Shown: in pieces, positions 1 through 11,541 of the stretch
How the letters are laid out: every line of letters starts with the position of its first letter
Position numbering within the stretch: the stretch's first letter is position 1
NCBI RefSeq assembly: GCF_020905375.1
Contig: NZ_JAJJBU010000003.1
Coordinates: forward strand, 186,001-250,000
Direction of reading: 5' to 3'
Origin: Arthrobacter cryoconiti
GTDB taxonomy: Bacteria; Actinomycetota; Actinomycetes; Actinomycetales; Micrococcaceae
Length of the DNA: 64,000 nt
Notes under the pieces: generated by a model
What the model was told of the DNA's origin: nothing
What the model saw: the letters and a program-made list of their open reading frames with translations, nothing else
The model's database searches: none
Position numbers and translations under genes: made by a program

Positions 1-950
1 GTCAAAGCCATCTCGGACACCATCACGGTGATTCGTCGTGGCAAAGTGGTGGGTTCGGCCGAACCGGGTACCTCCACCACGGAACTGGCCTCTTTGATGG
101 TGGGCCGCGCCGTTAACCTGACTTTGGACAAGGCCGCGGCCACGCCCGGGGACCTCACGTTCAAGGTCAGCAATCTGACCGTTATGAGCGACGCCGGGCA
201 GAGGCTGTTGGACGATATCTCCTTCTCCGTGGCAGACGGCGAGATTCTTGCCGTGGCAGGTGTTCAGGGCAACGGGCAGACCGAGCTGACCGAGGCCGTT
301 CTGGGACTTCATAAGCACATCAGTGGCTCCATCATGCTCGATGGCAATGAACTCGTTGGCCGCAGTGTGCGTCAGGTCCTCGACGCCGGCGTCGGCTTTG
401 TGCCCGAGGACCGTCAGGATGACGGTCTGGTGGGCGAATTCTCCATTGCCGAAAACCTTGTTCTGGACCTGTACACCAAGGAACCCTATTCGCGGTGGGG
501 GTCCATGAACCGGGCAGTCATCGGCAAGAACGCCGAGGAAAAGGTTGCGGAGTTCGATGTACGCACGCAATCCGCACAAGACGCAGCCGACACCCTCTCC
601 GGCGGAAACCAGCAAAAAGTTGTGCTGGCCCGTGAACTTTCGCGGCCGCTGAAGCTATTCATCGCCTCTCAGCCCACCCGCGGTGTGGACGTGGGTTCGA
701 TCGAGTTCTTACACAAACGCATTGTGGCCGAGCGTGACGCCGGCACACCCGTCATCATTGTCTCCACCGAGCTCGATGAGATTTTGGAACTTGGGGACCG
801 TATTGCTGTCCTTTTCGCTGGCAAGCTCATGGGCATTGTGCCCGGAAAATCCAGCCGCGAACTGCTGGGCCTGATGATGGCTGGCCTGCCTGCCAACGAA
901 GCACAGGCACAGCTTGACGGCAACGCAGCAACCATGGAAGGAGAGCGCTC

Positions 951-954
<4 letters not shown>
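1..954 (+). CDS. Nucleoside/sugar-type ABC importer, ATP-binding protein (5' truncated by window edge)
   Basis: The reading frame is open from base 1, so the gene begins outside the window and only the C-terminal ~317 residues are present. They form the second nucleotide-binding domain of a two-domain RbsA/YufO-type ATPase. Visible motifs are the Walker A variant GVQGNGQTEL, the PEDRQDDGLV segment, the ABC signature LSGGNQQK and a Walker-B-like stretch LFIASQPTRG. The last lacks the usual acidic pair, which is normal for the second domain of this family. It should energise uptake through the two permeases that follow; its stop overlaps the next start (ATGA). Nucleosides are the inferred substrate because cdd and deoA follow directly. 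A sugar substrate cannot be excluded from the ATPase alone. Confidence 0.9.
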
Positions 955-2158
<1,204 letters not shown>

Positions 2159-2162
<4 letters not shown>

Positions 2163-3454
2163 GCGTCACAGCAAAGCTTTCGCCGTCTATTGCGGCGGAC
2201 CGTGTTGCCATACGTAGCTGGCGCACGCCCATTATGTTTGGCGTACTGGCAGTATTTGCCGTCGTCGTCTTCGTCCTGTTGGGCCCTGACGGGCATGCAA
2301 CTTTCCGTCTCTCCCAAGACGGTGATGCCTGGCAGGTGCCCAATCTAGTGGTTCCGGCCAAAATATTTGGCATCGTCGTAGCCGTTGGAGCTCTGGCGTT
2401 GGCTGCCCGGTCTTACCAGCAGATGAAAAATGAGGGACGTATTTCCAAATGGGTGACGATGACGTTTGCGGTGCTTTTCGTCATGGGTTTGTTGGTGTGG
2501 ATCATCGGCGGTACAAATACGCAGAACATCACGTTGGTAGGTCTGTTTACCGGCGCCATGCTGATCACCACTCCGCTGGTGTTCGGTTCGTTATCGGGTG
2601 TGCTGTGTGAGCGATCCGGTGTTGTCAACATCGCCATTGAGGGCCAGCTGTTGGCTGGCGCTTTCACGGCATCACTGGTCTCCTCCATCACACACAACGC
2701 GTTTGCCGGCCTATTTGCGGCCGCCGTCGCTGGTATGTTCGTCTCCTTCTTGCTGGCGGTCTTCAGCATCAAGTACGTGGTCAACCAGATCATCGTGGGA
2801 GTGGTCTTGAACGTGTTGATTTCCGGACTTACGGGCTTCCTGTTTGAAAAAATCATGAAGACCAAGGTCGACGGCGTTACGATTTTCAACCAGCCGACCC
2901 AACTGCCCAACCTGCCCATTCCAGTGCTCTCTGAGATCCCCGTGATCGGTCCGACTCTGTTCCGCCAGTCCATCATCGGCTACTTCATGCTGGTATTGAT
3001 CGTTGTCATCTGGTTCGGGCTTTTCCGCACACGGTGGGGCTTGCGAATCCGGGCCGTGGGCGAGCACCCCAAGGCTGCCGACACTGTGGGTATCAACGTC
3101 AACCGGACTCGTTTTCTGAACGTGATCGCTGGCGGTGCAGTGGCTGGCGTGGGAGGTGCCTACTTCACTTTGGTGGCCGTGAGCAGTTTCAGCAAGGATA
3201 TGACCGGCGGACTGGGCTTCATCGCCTTGGCAGCCCTGATCTTTGGACGTTGGAACCCGATTGGTGCGGCTCTGGCAGCTTTGCTGTTCGGTGTGGCAGG
3301 AAACTTGCAGAGCATCTTGTCTTTGGCCGGTACGCCGATCGATGGACAGTTCCTGGCCATGTTGCCTTATGCGCTGACGATCCTGGCGGTATCCGGTTTT
3401 GTTGGTAAATCCAGGGCGCCAGCCGCCGACGGTGAACCGTACATCAAGGGATAG
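2159..3454 (+). CDS. ABC transporter permease, YufQ/NupQ-like (nucleoside uptake)
   Basis: A 431-residue membrane protein and the second permease of the importer. The first ~115 residues hold extra hydrophobic segments. The conserved core starts around residue 140 with the CERSGVVNIAIEGQ segment and ends with the permease loop GEHPKAADTVGI. It overlaps the preceding permease by four bases and stops 8 bases before cdd, so the importer and salvage enzymes are very likely one transcript. In the Bacillus subtilis NupNOPQ system such a pair forms a heterodimeric channel for purine and pyrimidine nucleosides; the same role is inferred here. Confidence 0.92.
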
Positions 3455-3462
3455 GAAGTCTG

Positions 3463-3861
3463 TTGGAAAGCATTGATTGGGACGTCCTGCACGCTGCCGC
3501 CACGGCCGCGATGACTAACGCCTATGTACCTTACTCAAAGTTCCCGGTAGGGGCCGCTGCATTGCTCACCGATGGGCGGGTTGTGAGTGGCTGCAACGTG
3601 GAAAACGCCAGCTATGGGCTGACCTTGTGCGCCGAGTGCACCATGGTAGGAGCCATGGCCATGGGTGGCGGTGGGCGGATCCGCGCGTTTTACTGCGTCG
3701 ATGCGGCTGGTTCCGTGCTGATGCCGTGCGGACGCTGCCGCCAACTGCTCTATGAGTTCCGTTCTGAAGAAATGGTCCTGATGACCAGCCACGGAATCAA
3801 AACCATAAATGATGTACTACCCGACGCCTTTGGTCCCGAAAATCTGGAGAAAAACCCATGA
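3463..3861 (+). CDS. cdd: Cytidine deaminase
   Basis: A 132-residue enzyme of the small homotetrameric class, deaminating cytidine and deoxycytidine to uridine and deoxyuridine in pyrimidine salvage. The zinc site is visible: the CAE motif (zinc ligand Cys plus catalytic Glu) in the segment TLCAECTM, and PCGRCRQ supplying two more Cys ligands. The N-terminal YVPYSKFPVGAA segment is also typical. Translation starts at TTG 3463, with a purine-rich site (GGGATAGGAAG) just upstream. It sits between the importer and deoA, and its end overlaps the deoA start (ATGA), so imported cytidine can be fed straight into uridine salvage. Confidence 0.95.
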   Translation: MESIDWDVLHAAATAAMTNAYVPYSKFPVGAAALLTDGRVVSGCNVENASYGLTLCAECTMVGAMAMGGGGRIRAFYCVDAAGSVLMPCGRCRQLLYEFRSEEMVLMTSHGIKTINDVLPDAFGPENLEKNP

Positions 3862-5174
3862 GTGGCTTTAGCGAGCGAGCCTTCGACGCCGTAGATATCA
3901 TTGCGACCAAGCGTGATCGCGGAACGCTCAGCGCAGCACAAATTGCTTGGACGATCGATGCGTACACGCGAGGAATAATCGCTGACGAGCAGATGGCGGC
4001 CCTGAACATGGCGATCTTGCTCAATGGGATGGACCGGGCTGAGATCTCGCAGTGGACGACAGCCATGATTACCTCGGGGGAGCGGATGGACTTCTCCACT
4101 TTGCGAACCCCGGCAGGCGCGCCCATGGCTACCAGTGACAAGCACTCCACCGGCGGGGTTGGGGATAAAATCACGCTCCCGTTGGCTCCCCTCGTGGCCG
4201 TTTTTGGTGTCGCCGTACCCCAGCTTTCCGGTCGCGGGCTAGGCCATACCGGTGGCACATTGGACAAGCTCGAGTCCATTCCTGGGTGGCGTGCTGATCT
4301 CAGCAATGAAGCAATGATGCGCCAGCTCTCCGAGGTCGGCGCAGTTATTTGTGCCGCTGGCGCGGGCCTGGCGCCGGCTGATAAAAAGCTCTATGCCTTG
4401 CGCGATGTCACCGGCACTGTGGAGTCGATCGCGCTGATCGCCTCCTCCATCATGAGCAAGAAGATCGCCGAAGGCACCGGAGCATTAGTGCTGGATGTCA
4501 AAGTGGGCTCCGGTGCGTTTATGAAGAGTGTGGACATGGCCAGGGAATTGGCGCAGACCATGGTGGATCTGGGCAAGGACGCTGGGGTCAACACCGTTGC
4601 ACTGCTGACGGATATGTCCACCCCATTGGGCCTGACGGCGGGGAACGCCATCGAGGTTCAAGAGTCGGTGGAGGTGCTGGCCGGAGGTGGCCCGAGCGAC
4701 GTCGTCGAACTGACCGTGAAGCTTGCGCAGGAGATGCTCGTGTGCGCTGGCGTTCACGACGCCGACCCGGCCGCCGCGCTCAAGGATGGCAGGGCGATGG
4801 ATGTGTGGCGGCGGATGATTCGCGCCCAGGGTGGAGACCCTGAGGCCACATTGCCGGTGGCACGGGAATCCGAGACCATCTACGCGGCGAAGGACGGCGT
4901 GCTGGTCGAACTGGATGCTCTGAGTGTGGGAATAGCCGCTTGGCGTTTGGGCGCCGGGAGGGCACGCAAGGAAGACGTGGTCCAGGCCGGGGCTGGGGTG
5001 CGTATGCACGCCAAACCGGGTGCCGTAGTGCGGGCCGGCGATCCACTGATGACGCTGCTAACGGATACCCCGGAACAGTTTGAGCGGGCCCGGGAAGCAC
5101 TTGAGGGAGCCGTGCGGATTGCTCCACAGGGCTCCGCGCAGGGGAAGAAGCTCATCATTGACCGTATCTGCTAG
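3858..5174 (+). CDS. deoA: Thymidine phosphorylase
   Basis: A 438-residue glycosyltransferase-3-family pyrimidine-nucleoside phosphorylase. It splits thymidine or deoxyuridine with phosphate into the base and deoxyribose-1-phosphate. The phosphate-binding signature is present: KHSTGGVGDK near residue 95, followed by SGRGLGHTGGTLDKLES. The helical N-terminal domain and the C-terminal alpha/beta domain are complete and the length is normal. The start overlaps the cdd stop, so it is coupled to the importer and cdd. It is the last gene of this tight group; a 200-base structured gap follows. Confidence 0.95.
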   Translation: MSGFSERAFDAVDIIATKRDRGTLSAAQIAWTIDAYTRGIIADEQMAALNMAILLNGMDRAEISQWTTAMITSGERMDFSTLRTPAGAPMATSDKHSTGGVGDKITLPLAPLVAVFGVAVPQLSGRGLGHTGGTLDKLESIPGWRADLSNEAMMRQLSEVGAVICAAGAGLAPADKKLYALRDVTGTVESIALIASSIMSKKIAEGTGALVLDVKVGSGAFMKSVDMARELAQTMVDLGKDAGVNTVALLTDMSTPLGLTAGNAIEVQESVEVLAGGGPSDVVELTVKLAQEMLVCAGVHDADPAAALKDGRAMDVWRRMIRAQGGDPEATLPVARESETIYAAKDGVLVELDALSVGIAAWRLGAGRARKEDVVQAGAGVRMHAKPGAVVRAGDPLMTLLTDTPEQFERAREALEGAVRIAPQGSAQGKKLIIDRIC

Positions 5175-5383
5175 CAACGCTCGGTTACTTTAGGGGCACT
5201 TTTGCACAACGCTCCCGCACCGAGCGTCGGTGAAATGGACCTAAAAGTCACCATAAGTATGGTGGGCTCATCCCATAGGTGGAGTAGCGCAGTGAAATGT
5301 CGGCCGCAAGGCGGATACCGACATGCGGGCCAGCGTGGGAAACTAATGAGTGACACCCCGCCAGAGGAGAGGAACCATCCCCG
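5175..5383 (+). promoter_or_regulatory. Structured leader upstream of dedA, possible RNA switch or attenuator
   Basis: This gap is unusually rich in complementary segments. The element ACGCTCGG (5177-5184) pairs perfectly with CCGAGCGT (5220-5227). The overlapping segment 5184-5194 can instead pair with CCTAAAAGTCACC (5240-5252) with one extra base, so the two helices compete. Downstream, ATGTCGG (5297-5303) pairs with CCGACAT (5318-5324), enclosing a CCGC/GCGG helix with an AAG loop. This arm lies inside CCCA/TGGG (5272-5275 / 5336-5339) and CTCAT/ATGAG (5267-5271 / 5346-5350), giving a nested fold that ends about 15 bases before the dedA ribosome binding site (AGAGGAGAGG). I could not match it to a known riboswitch class. 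The first half may partly be the deoA terminator. Confidence 0.4.
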
Positions 5384-6250
5384 GTGGATTTTTTACACAT
5401 CATCGATCAGATCAATGTCGGTATTGCCCATTCGTCAGCACAGTGGTGGATCATCCCACTGGTTGCTCTGTTTTGCCTGATCGACGGTTTCTTCCTGTTC
5501 CTGCCGAGTGAGACGGCCATTGTGGCGCTGTCTTCCATCTCTGCGCGCACAGGGTCCCCCAATATTTGGCTGCTGATTATGGGCGCCTCGATTGGCGCCA
5601 TCATAGGCGATAACATTGCCTATTTTCTTGGCAGGAAACTTGGCACTGACAGATTCAAATGGATGCGCAAGCCAAAGGGTGCCAAGGCATTCGCCTGGGC
5701 GGGACGTGAGCTGGAAAAGCGCGGTGCCATCTTGATTTTCACTGCCCGCTACATCCCCGTGGGCAGAGTTGCGGTGAACTTCACAGCGGGGGCCACACAT
5801 TTCCCTTGGCGACGATTCGTTGTCCTGGACGGGATAGCCGTAGTGACTTGGGCCGGCTATTCGGTGGCGATTGGCACCTTTGCGGGCCGATGGGTGCACC
5901 ATAACCCGCTTCTGGGTGTCGGGATTGCCATTGCTTTTGCCATTGTGATCGGCTTCCTGGTGGACCACGCTATGAAGATTCTGCACCACCACTTGGAAAA
6001 GCGCGGAAAACTAGAACCGCGCCCGGAACCAGGTTTGAAGGCTGCCCAGCTCGCTGCAGAGGCCAGAAGGCGGGCGGCCGAACACGCGAACCATACCGGA
6101 GATGCGAGCCATTTTGGACACGCTGATACCGCTGTTCCCTCGGAGCAGCCAGATCACGCCGCTGAAACTACGCAGCTTCTGCAAGAAGCAGATGACTCGG
6201 CGCTTCCACCCAGCGATACGCCCATAGCGCACGGCACAGCCAAGAACTAG
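5384..6250 (+). CDS. DedA-family membrane protein
   Basis: A 288-residue SNARE-associated/DedA protein with about five membrane segments in the first 200 residues. Family hallmarks are the early acidic site LPSETAIVAL, the GASIGAIIGDNIAYFLGR segment, and the amphipathic FTARYIPVGRVAVNFTAGA segment with its conserved arginines. DedA proteins are proposed flippase-like transporters that recycle undecaprenyl phosphate or phospholipids. The C-terminal ~80 residues are a hydrophilic, Ala/His-rich cytoplasmic tail not needed by the core fold. The start is GTG 5384 behind the strong site AGAGGAGAGG. It separates deoA from add, and its distinct leader suggests independent control. Confidence 0.9.
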   Translation: MDFLHIIDQINVGIAHSSAQWWIIPLVALFCLIDGFFLFLPSETAIVALSSISARTGSPNIWLLIMGASIGAIIGDNIAYFLGRKLGTDRFKWMRKPKGAKAFAWAGRELEKRGAILIFTARYIPVGRVAVNFTAGATHFPWRRFVVLDGIAVVTWAGYSVAIGTFAGRWVHHNPLLGVGIAIAFAIVIGFLVDHAMKILHHHLEKRGKLEPRPEPGLKAAQLAAEARRRAAEHANHTGDASHFGHADTAVPSEQPDHAAETTQLLQEADDSALPPSDTPIAHGTAKN

Positions 6251-6283
6251 CGTAGGAACGCCCTGCTCCCTAGAGTGGAGCTT

Positions 6284-7513
6284 GTGACTAACCTAACGAA
6301 GGACCAATACACCGATTTCACTCCGGCAATTGGCATTAAAAATCTGCCGAAGGTCTCCTTGCACGACCACCTTGACGGAGGCCTGCGTCCGACAACCATC
6401 ATTGAGCTGGCAGCGCAGATCGGCCATGAATTGCCAGCCACCGATCCTGATGAACTGCGCGCGTGGTTCCTAGATTCGGCGGATTCGGGCTCACTTGGGC
6501 GTTACCTGGAAACCTTTGAGCACACGGTTGCCGTGATGCAGACCCATGACGCTTTGGTACGGGTGGCTCGGGAATTTGTTGAAGACCTAGCCGATGACGG
6601 CGTGGTGTACGGCGAGGTGCGTTGGGCGCCGGAGCAGCACCTCACGGCCGGACTCTCTCTTGATGACGCCGTTGAAGCCATCCAGGAAGGCCTTGAGGCC
6701 GGAATGGACGACGTCGACGAGGCCGGCGGCTACATTGAGGTCAGCCAGATTCTCACAGCCATGCGCCATACGGACAATGGCGCCGAAATCGCACAGCTTG
6801 CCGTCCGTCATCGTGACAACGGTGTGGTGGGCTTCGACATTGCCGGAGCAGAAGAGGGCTTCCTGCCCTCGCGTTTCACTGAGGCGTTTACGTTTTTGGC
6901 AGAAAACAATTTCCCTACCACCGTCCATGCCGGAGAGGCCGCCGGACTTGAAAGCATCCAGGATGCGCTGGTTCACGGCCGTGCGCTTCGCCTGGGTCAT
7001 GGGGTGCAGATCGCCGCGGACATCCACCTAGACGTTGCGCAGGAGGACGGGCACGACGTCGGAACTCTTACCTTGGGGGACCTGGCGCAGTGGGTGCGTG
7101 ACCGGGAGATTCCGCTGGAACTGTGCCCATCGTCGAATCTTCAGACAGGTGCGATCGCCGCATTCGGCACCACGATTTCCGAGCACCCGATTGACCTGTT
7201 GCACCAGCTTGGTTTCAATGTCACCGTCAACACGGATAACCGACTCATGAGCGGTGTGACTCTCACCGGAGAGCTGGAACTACTCGCGGACACGTTCGGT
7301 TACGGACTTGAGACGATTCTGGAGCTTCAGCTCAACGCCGTGCATGCTGCCTTCTTGCCGATCGAGGCGCGCGAGCAGTTGGCCGATTACATCATCGAGT
7401 GCTTCGAGGACGTTATGGATGATCAAGAGGCCAGCGAGCTCGACGACTCCGACGACTCCGACGACTCTGATGACGAAGCTGGCAGTGCAGATGAGGACAA
7501 TGCCGGGAGCTAA
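6284..7513 (+). CDS. add: Adenosine deaminase
   Basis: Metal-dependent amidohydrolase converting adenosine to inosine in purine salvage. The metal and substrate motifs are visible: the HDHLDGGLRP zinc-binding segment near the N-terminus, VHAGEA in the middle, LRLGHGV, and NTDNRLMS supplying the aspartates. I prefer GTG 6284, because GTGGAG just upstream acts as a ribosome binding site; an in-frame GTG at 6275 is the alternative. The last ~25 residues form a Ser/Asp/Glu tail encoded by 9-base repeats (7442-7471), absent from typical Add. The end overlaps the start of mazG. With the importer, cdd and deoA it completes salvage of both nucleoside classes. Confidence 0.93.
   Translation: MTNLTKDQYTDFTPAIGIKNLPKVSLHDHLDGGLRPTTIIELAAQIGHELPATDPDELRAWFLDSADSGSLGRYLETFEHTVAVMQTHDALVRVAREFVEDLADDGVVYGEVRWAPEQHLTAGLSLDDAVEAIQEGLEAGMDDVDEAGGYIEVSQILTAMRHTDNGAEIAQLAVRHRDNGVVGFDIAGAEEGFLPSRFTEAFTFLAENNFPTTVHAGEAAGLESIQDALVHGRALRLGHGVQIAADIHLDVAQEDGHDVGTLTLGDLAQWVRDREIPLELCPSSNLQTGAIAAFGTTISEHPIDLLHQLGFNVTVNTDNRLMSGVTLTGELELLADTFGYGLETILELQLNAVHAAFLPIEAREQLADYIIECFEDVMDDQEASELDDSDDSDDSDDEAGSADEDNAGS
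7442..7471 (+). repeat. 9-bp tandem repeat coding an acidic SDD tail of add
   Basis: Three near-identical copies of GACGACTCC encode Asp-Asp-Ser repeats at the end of adenosine deaminase. Such in-frame microrepeats expand or contract by slippage without frameshift. The tail is outside the catalytic barrel. Confidence 0.7.
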
Positions 7514-8192
7514 CCTGGCCGACGGCGGCGCCCTTGAGCCAGTCGAAACTGGGGGAGCCGCCGTCGAACGCCTCGCTGAGGTCATCGCCGCACTGCGTGA
7601 ACACTGTGCGTGGACTGCGGCTTTGACGCACGAGTCGCTGATCAGCTATCTCCTTGAAGAGGCCCATGAGCTGACCGGAGTCGTCGAGGCGCCTGGCCCA
7701 CTGGACACGGCAGAACTGGTGGGGGAGCTAGGGGATGTTTTGTATCAGGTCATGCTCCACGCACTGTTGGCGCAAGAAGCTGGCGCCTTCACACTCGCCG
7801 ACGTCGCACAGACCCTGCATGCAAAGCTGATCCGACGCAACCCGCATGTTTTTCATCCAGACGGCACACTGGCAGACCATTTTCCGGACAGCATCGCCGA
7901 AATTGAGCGGAGCTATGAGGCAGCAAAATCTGCTGAGCCGGCAGCTGCCATGGGTACCTTTGGCTCGATCCCTCCCACGCTGCCAGCGCTCTCGTTGGCG
8001 GCGAAGACTCTTGACCGGCTCTGGGGTCGCGGGGTGGAACAACCCCTGCCAGCCGGTCATCCGCAGACTGAAGAAGAGTTGGGAAAGGTGCTTTTCGACG
8101 TCGTTCGGGGAGCCCGCACCCAAGGTCTAGATGCCGAACGCGCCTTGCGCGCGGAGGTACGCCGCGTCCAAAACGGTTCGGGGACCGCCTAG
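7491..8192 (+). CDS. mazG: MazG-family nucleoside triphosphate pyrophosphohydrolase
   Basis: A ~233-residue all-alpha NTP pyrophosphohydrolase that hydrolyses (d)NTPs to monophosphates and removes damaged nucleotides. The metal-binding signatures are present: LLEEAHEL near residue 50, ELGDVLYQVMLHA near residue 75, and KLIRRNPHVF. It corresponds to one MazG domain followed by a shorter second helical part. The frame is open further upstream, but the family N-terminus fits ATG 7491 (or ATG 7500), overlapping the end of add. It precedes enolase, as in mycobacteria (Rv1021 near Rv1023). A role in cleaning the nucleotide pool beside salvage genes is plausible. Confidence 0.88.
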   Translation: MRTMPGANLADGGALEPVETGGAAVERLAEVIAALREHCAWTAALTHESLISYLLEEAHELTGVVEAPGPLDTAELVGELGDVLYQVMLHALLAQEAGAFTLADVAQTLHAKLIRRNPHVFHPDGTLADHFPDSIAEIERSYEAAKSAEPAAAMGTFGSIPPTLPALSLAAKTLDRLWGRGVEQPLPAGHPQTEEELGKVLFDVVRGARTQGLDAERALRAEVRRVQNGSGTA

Positions 8193-8265
8193 CGACCGGG
8201 CGAGAATAAAGAGAATAACAAGGCACAGTCAGCTAACCGTTGCGGGCCGCTGGTGCATCATCGGT

Positions 8266-8301
8266 GCAAGTTCATGCAAACTTGCCCTACCCGCGCAAGT
8301 T
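8266..8301 (+). promoter_or_regulatory. Three GCAAGTT-type half-sites before enolase
   Basis: GCAAGTT (8266-8272) and AACTTGC (8279-8285) form an inverted repeat with a 6-base spacer. A third GCAAGTT lies at 8295-8301, so the middle copy can pair with either neighbour. They sit about 100 bases upstream of the eno start and could be an operator or leader hairpin. Function is not determined. Confidence 0.3.
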
Positions 8302-8317
8302 CCGGACGTAGCAATGA

Positions 8318-9682
<1,365 letters not shown>

Positions 9683-9814
9683 TCAGCGCGCCATTGGTGC
9701 CGAAGGGACCGGCGACTGGCTAAGGTGGAATACACCAAAGTCCGTTGTCGGTCCTTTCGGCGTTAGTTACGTCTTTTGGCTTCCAACGGCAGTAGCAGAG
9801 GTATCAGGAGAGTC

Positions 9815-10630
9815 ATGGCAACGCGTCGTCCCAAAGTGCCACACGCACAGCACAACTCCGGGACTAAGACCGAGCCGGCTCCGCTTACCGTGGACACGCA
9901 AGATGGTACGGCTCCAACCCGCCAGCGCAAAGAACATCGCGTGCCTGTCTCATCAGCGGAAACAGCCCGCGGCCATGGAAAATCGCAGAACGCCCGAAGT
10001 GGCCAGGCGCGTCCTGGGGGCAGCACCAAGAACAATGGCACAGGCCCGGGAAAGAGTGAAGGGGTTATCCGTTCGGATAACGACGGCGTGGTTCCGGCCC
10101 GCACGTTCAACGGTCGTCTAGTGGTTATTGGCGTGGCCATGGCAACACTCACGCTGATTCTGGCACCCAATGTGCACACGTTCTTGGAGCAACGCGCCGA
10201 AATTTCTGCCTTGCAGGCGGACATTGCCGCCAAAACAAGTCAGCAGAGCACGTTTAAAACCGAGCTCGCTCGCTGGGATGACCCCGAATACGTCAAGCAG
10301 CAAGCCCGCGACCGTGTCAGTATGTTGCTGCCCGGGGAGACGGGCTACTGGGTGTATGGGGCCAACGCGAGTACGTCCGACGCCGGAAAGACGGCCGCAG
10401 CTGGGAATCCAGGATCGGTTGACTTATCTGCCAACAATGCCACCACAGTCACCGATAAACCATGGGTGGACGGACTGTGGCAATCAATCCAGAAGTCCGC
10501 CGACCCACAAGTCGCACCCGCCCCGGCTGACAAGACACCCGCTGTGCCAGCGCCCGCAGAGCAGCCTCCCGCAGAGCAGCCTCCCGCAGAGCAGCCTCCC
10601 GCAGTGCAGGCTCCCGCCGCTGGCAACTAA
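9815..10630 (+). CDS. FtsB/DivIC-family septum formation protein
   Basis: A 271-residue bitopic membrane protein of the divisome. A long basic, low-complexity cytoplasmic N-terminus (~100 residues) is followed by one membrane helix (LVVIGVAMATLTLILAP), a coiled-coil segment (FLEQRAEISALQADIAAK) and the DivIC motif around WDDPEYVKQQARDR plus LLPGETGYW. The C-terminus ends in Pro/Ala-rich repeats. ATG 9815 follows ATCAGGAGAG. The position directly after eno and before DUF501 and ppx is the usual actinobacterial order (Rv1023-Rv1026). It likely partners FtsL/FtsQ in activating septal peptidoglycan synthesis. Confidence 0.9.
   Translation: MATRRPKVPHAQHNSGTKTEPAPLTVDTQDGTAPTRQRKEHRVPVSSAETARGHGKSQNARSGQARPGGSTKNNGTGPGKSEGVIRSDNDGVVPARTFNGRLVVIGVAMATLTLILAPNVHTFLEQRAEISALQADIAAKTSQQSTFKTELARWDDPEYVKQQARDRVSMLLPGETGYWVYGANASTSDAGKTAAAGNPGSVDLSANNATTVTDKPWVDGLWQSIQKSADPQVAPAPADKTPAVPAPAEQPPAEQPPAEQPPAVQAPAAGN
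10556..10615 (+). repeat. 15-bp tandem repeat at the 3' end of ftsB-like gene
   Basis: Four consecutive 15-base units (GCAGAGCAGCCTCCC three times, the last copy with two changes) encode an AEQPP repeat at the extracytoplasmic C-terminus of the FtsB-like protein. Near-identity of the units implies recent slippage or conversion, and copy number may vary between strains. Confidence 0.85.
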
Positions 10631-10822
10631 ATCCATTGACGGACCCTGTCGCGGAAATGGGGCGAAGCCGGCTTCACGGTGAATTATTGAGTTAGCACCC
10701 AGTGCGGATCAGGCACTGTAAAATAGATGATTGAACCCAAGGTGCCTGCGCCTTGCAACCGTAATCGTACCGTTCACCGGAGGGACCGGAGCGGTATCGC
10801 GAAAAACCAAGGAAGGCCGTCG

Positions 10823-11449
10823 GTGCCAGCATCAACCAGCCCCGCGACAAGCGGACGCACCCCCACCCAACACGACCTGGATACTCTCAGCCGTCAGCTC
10901 AACCGTCCTGTACGCGACGTAGTCGAAATCCCCGCGCGTTGTGTCTGCGGGAATCCGCTCGTGGCGGCTACAGCCCCGCGGCTAAGTAACGGAATTCCCT
11001 TTCCCACAACGTTTTACCTGACACACCCGGTCATCACGGCAGCCGCATCCCGATTGGAAGCTGCTGGTCTGATGAACGAAATGAGTGAGCGGCTGACCAC
11101 CGATGCGGCACTAGCCAGCGCTTATCAAGGATCCCACGAGGCCTATATTCGTGCCCGCGCCGAGATCGGGGAACGCTCTGGAACGGGACCAGTGCCCGAA
11201 ATTGACGGTGTCTCCGCTGGTGGCATGCCCACCCGTGTGAAGTGTCTGCACGCCCTCGTCGGTCACGCACTTTCTGCCGGACCTGGCGTGAACCCATTGG
11301 GAGACGAGACGATTGCGGCCTTGGCTCCATGGTGGACGCCGGACGTATGCCATTGTGCTGGCGCGTGGGATGATTTTGCCCCGGTTCCCCATAAAGACCT
11401 CAGCCGCCACGTCAAGCATCTGAACCAAGCGTCTGAATCCAGCATCTGA
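10823..11449 (+). CDS. DUF501 family protein
   Basis: A ~208-residue protein of unknown function conserved across Actinobacteria between ftsB-like and ppx genes (Rv1025 in M. tuberculosis). Family segments visible are QLNRPVRDVVEIPARCVCGNPLV near the N-terminus, the FPTTFYLTHP motif, GGMPTRVKCLHALV, and a C-terminal pair of cysteine/histidine residues (VCHC). The CxC and CLHxL pattern could bind a metal, but this is not established. An ATG at 10727 would add 32 residues, but GTG 10823 has a good ribosome binding site (AAGGAAGG) and fits the family start better. Confidence 0.85.
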   Translation: MPASTSPATSGRTPTQHDLDTLSRQLNRPVRDVVEIPARCVCGNPLVAATAPRLSNGIPFPTTFYLTHPVITAAASRLEAAGLMNEMSERLTTDAALASAYQGSHEAYIRARAEIGERSGTGPVPEIDGVSAGGMPTRVKCLHALVGHALSAGPGVNPLGDETIAALAPWWTPDVCHCAGAWDDFAPVPHKDLSRHVKHLNQASESSI

Positions 11450-11541
11450 ACTAGGCTGGAGGAGTGCTCGTTGCGAGTCTGCCCACCAGTGGGTCTTCTT
11501 TTCGCTCTGCCAAAACCACCCCGTACCAGAAAGGCTTGACC

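Noticed and set aside
10664-10675. GAAGCCGGCTTC palindrome before the DUF501 gene
   Set aside because: It is a loopless 12-base palindrome, expected by chance in high-GC DNA, with no promoter motif around it.
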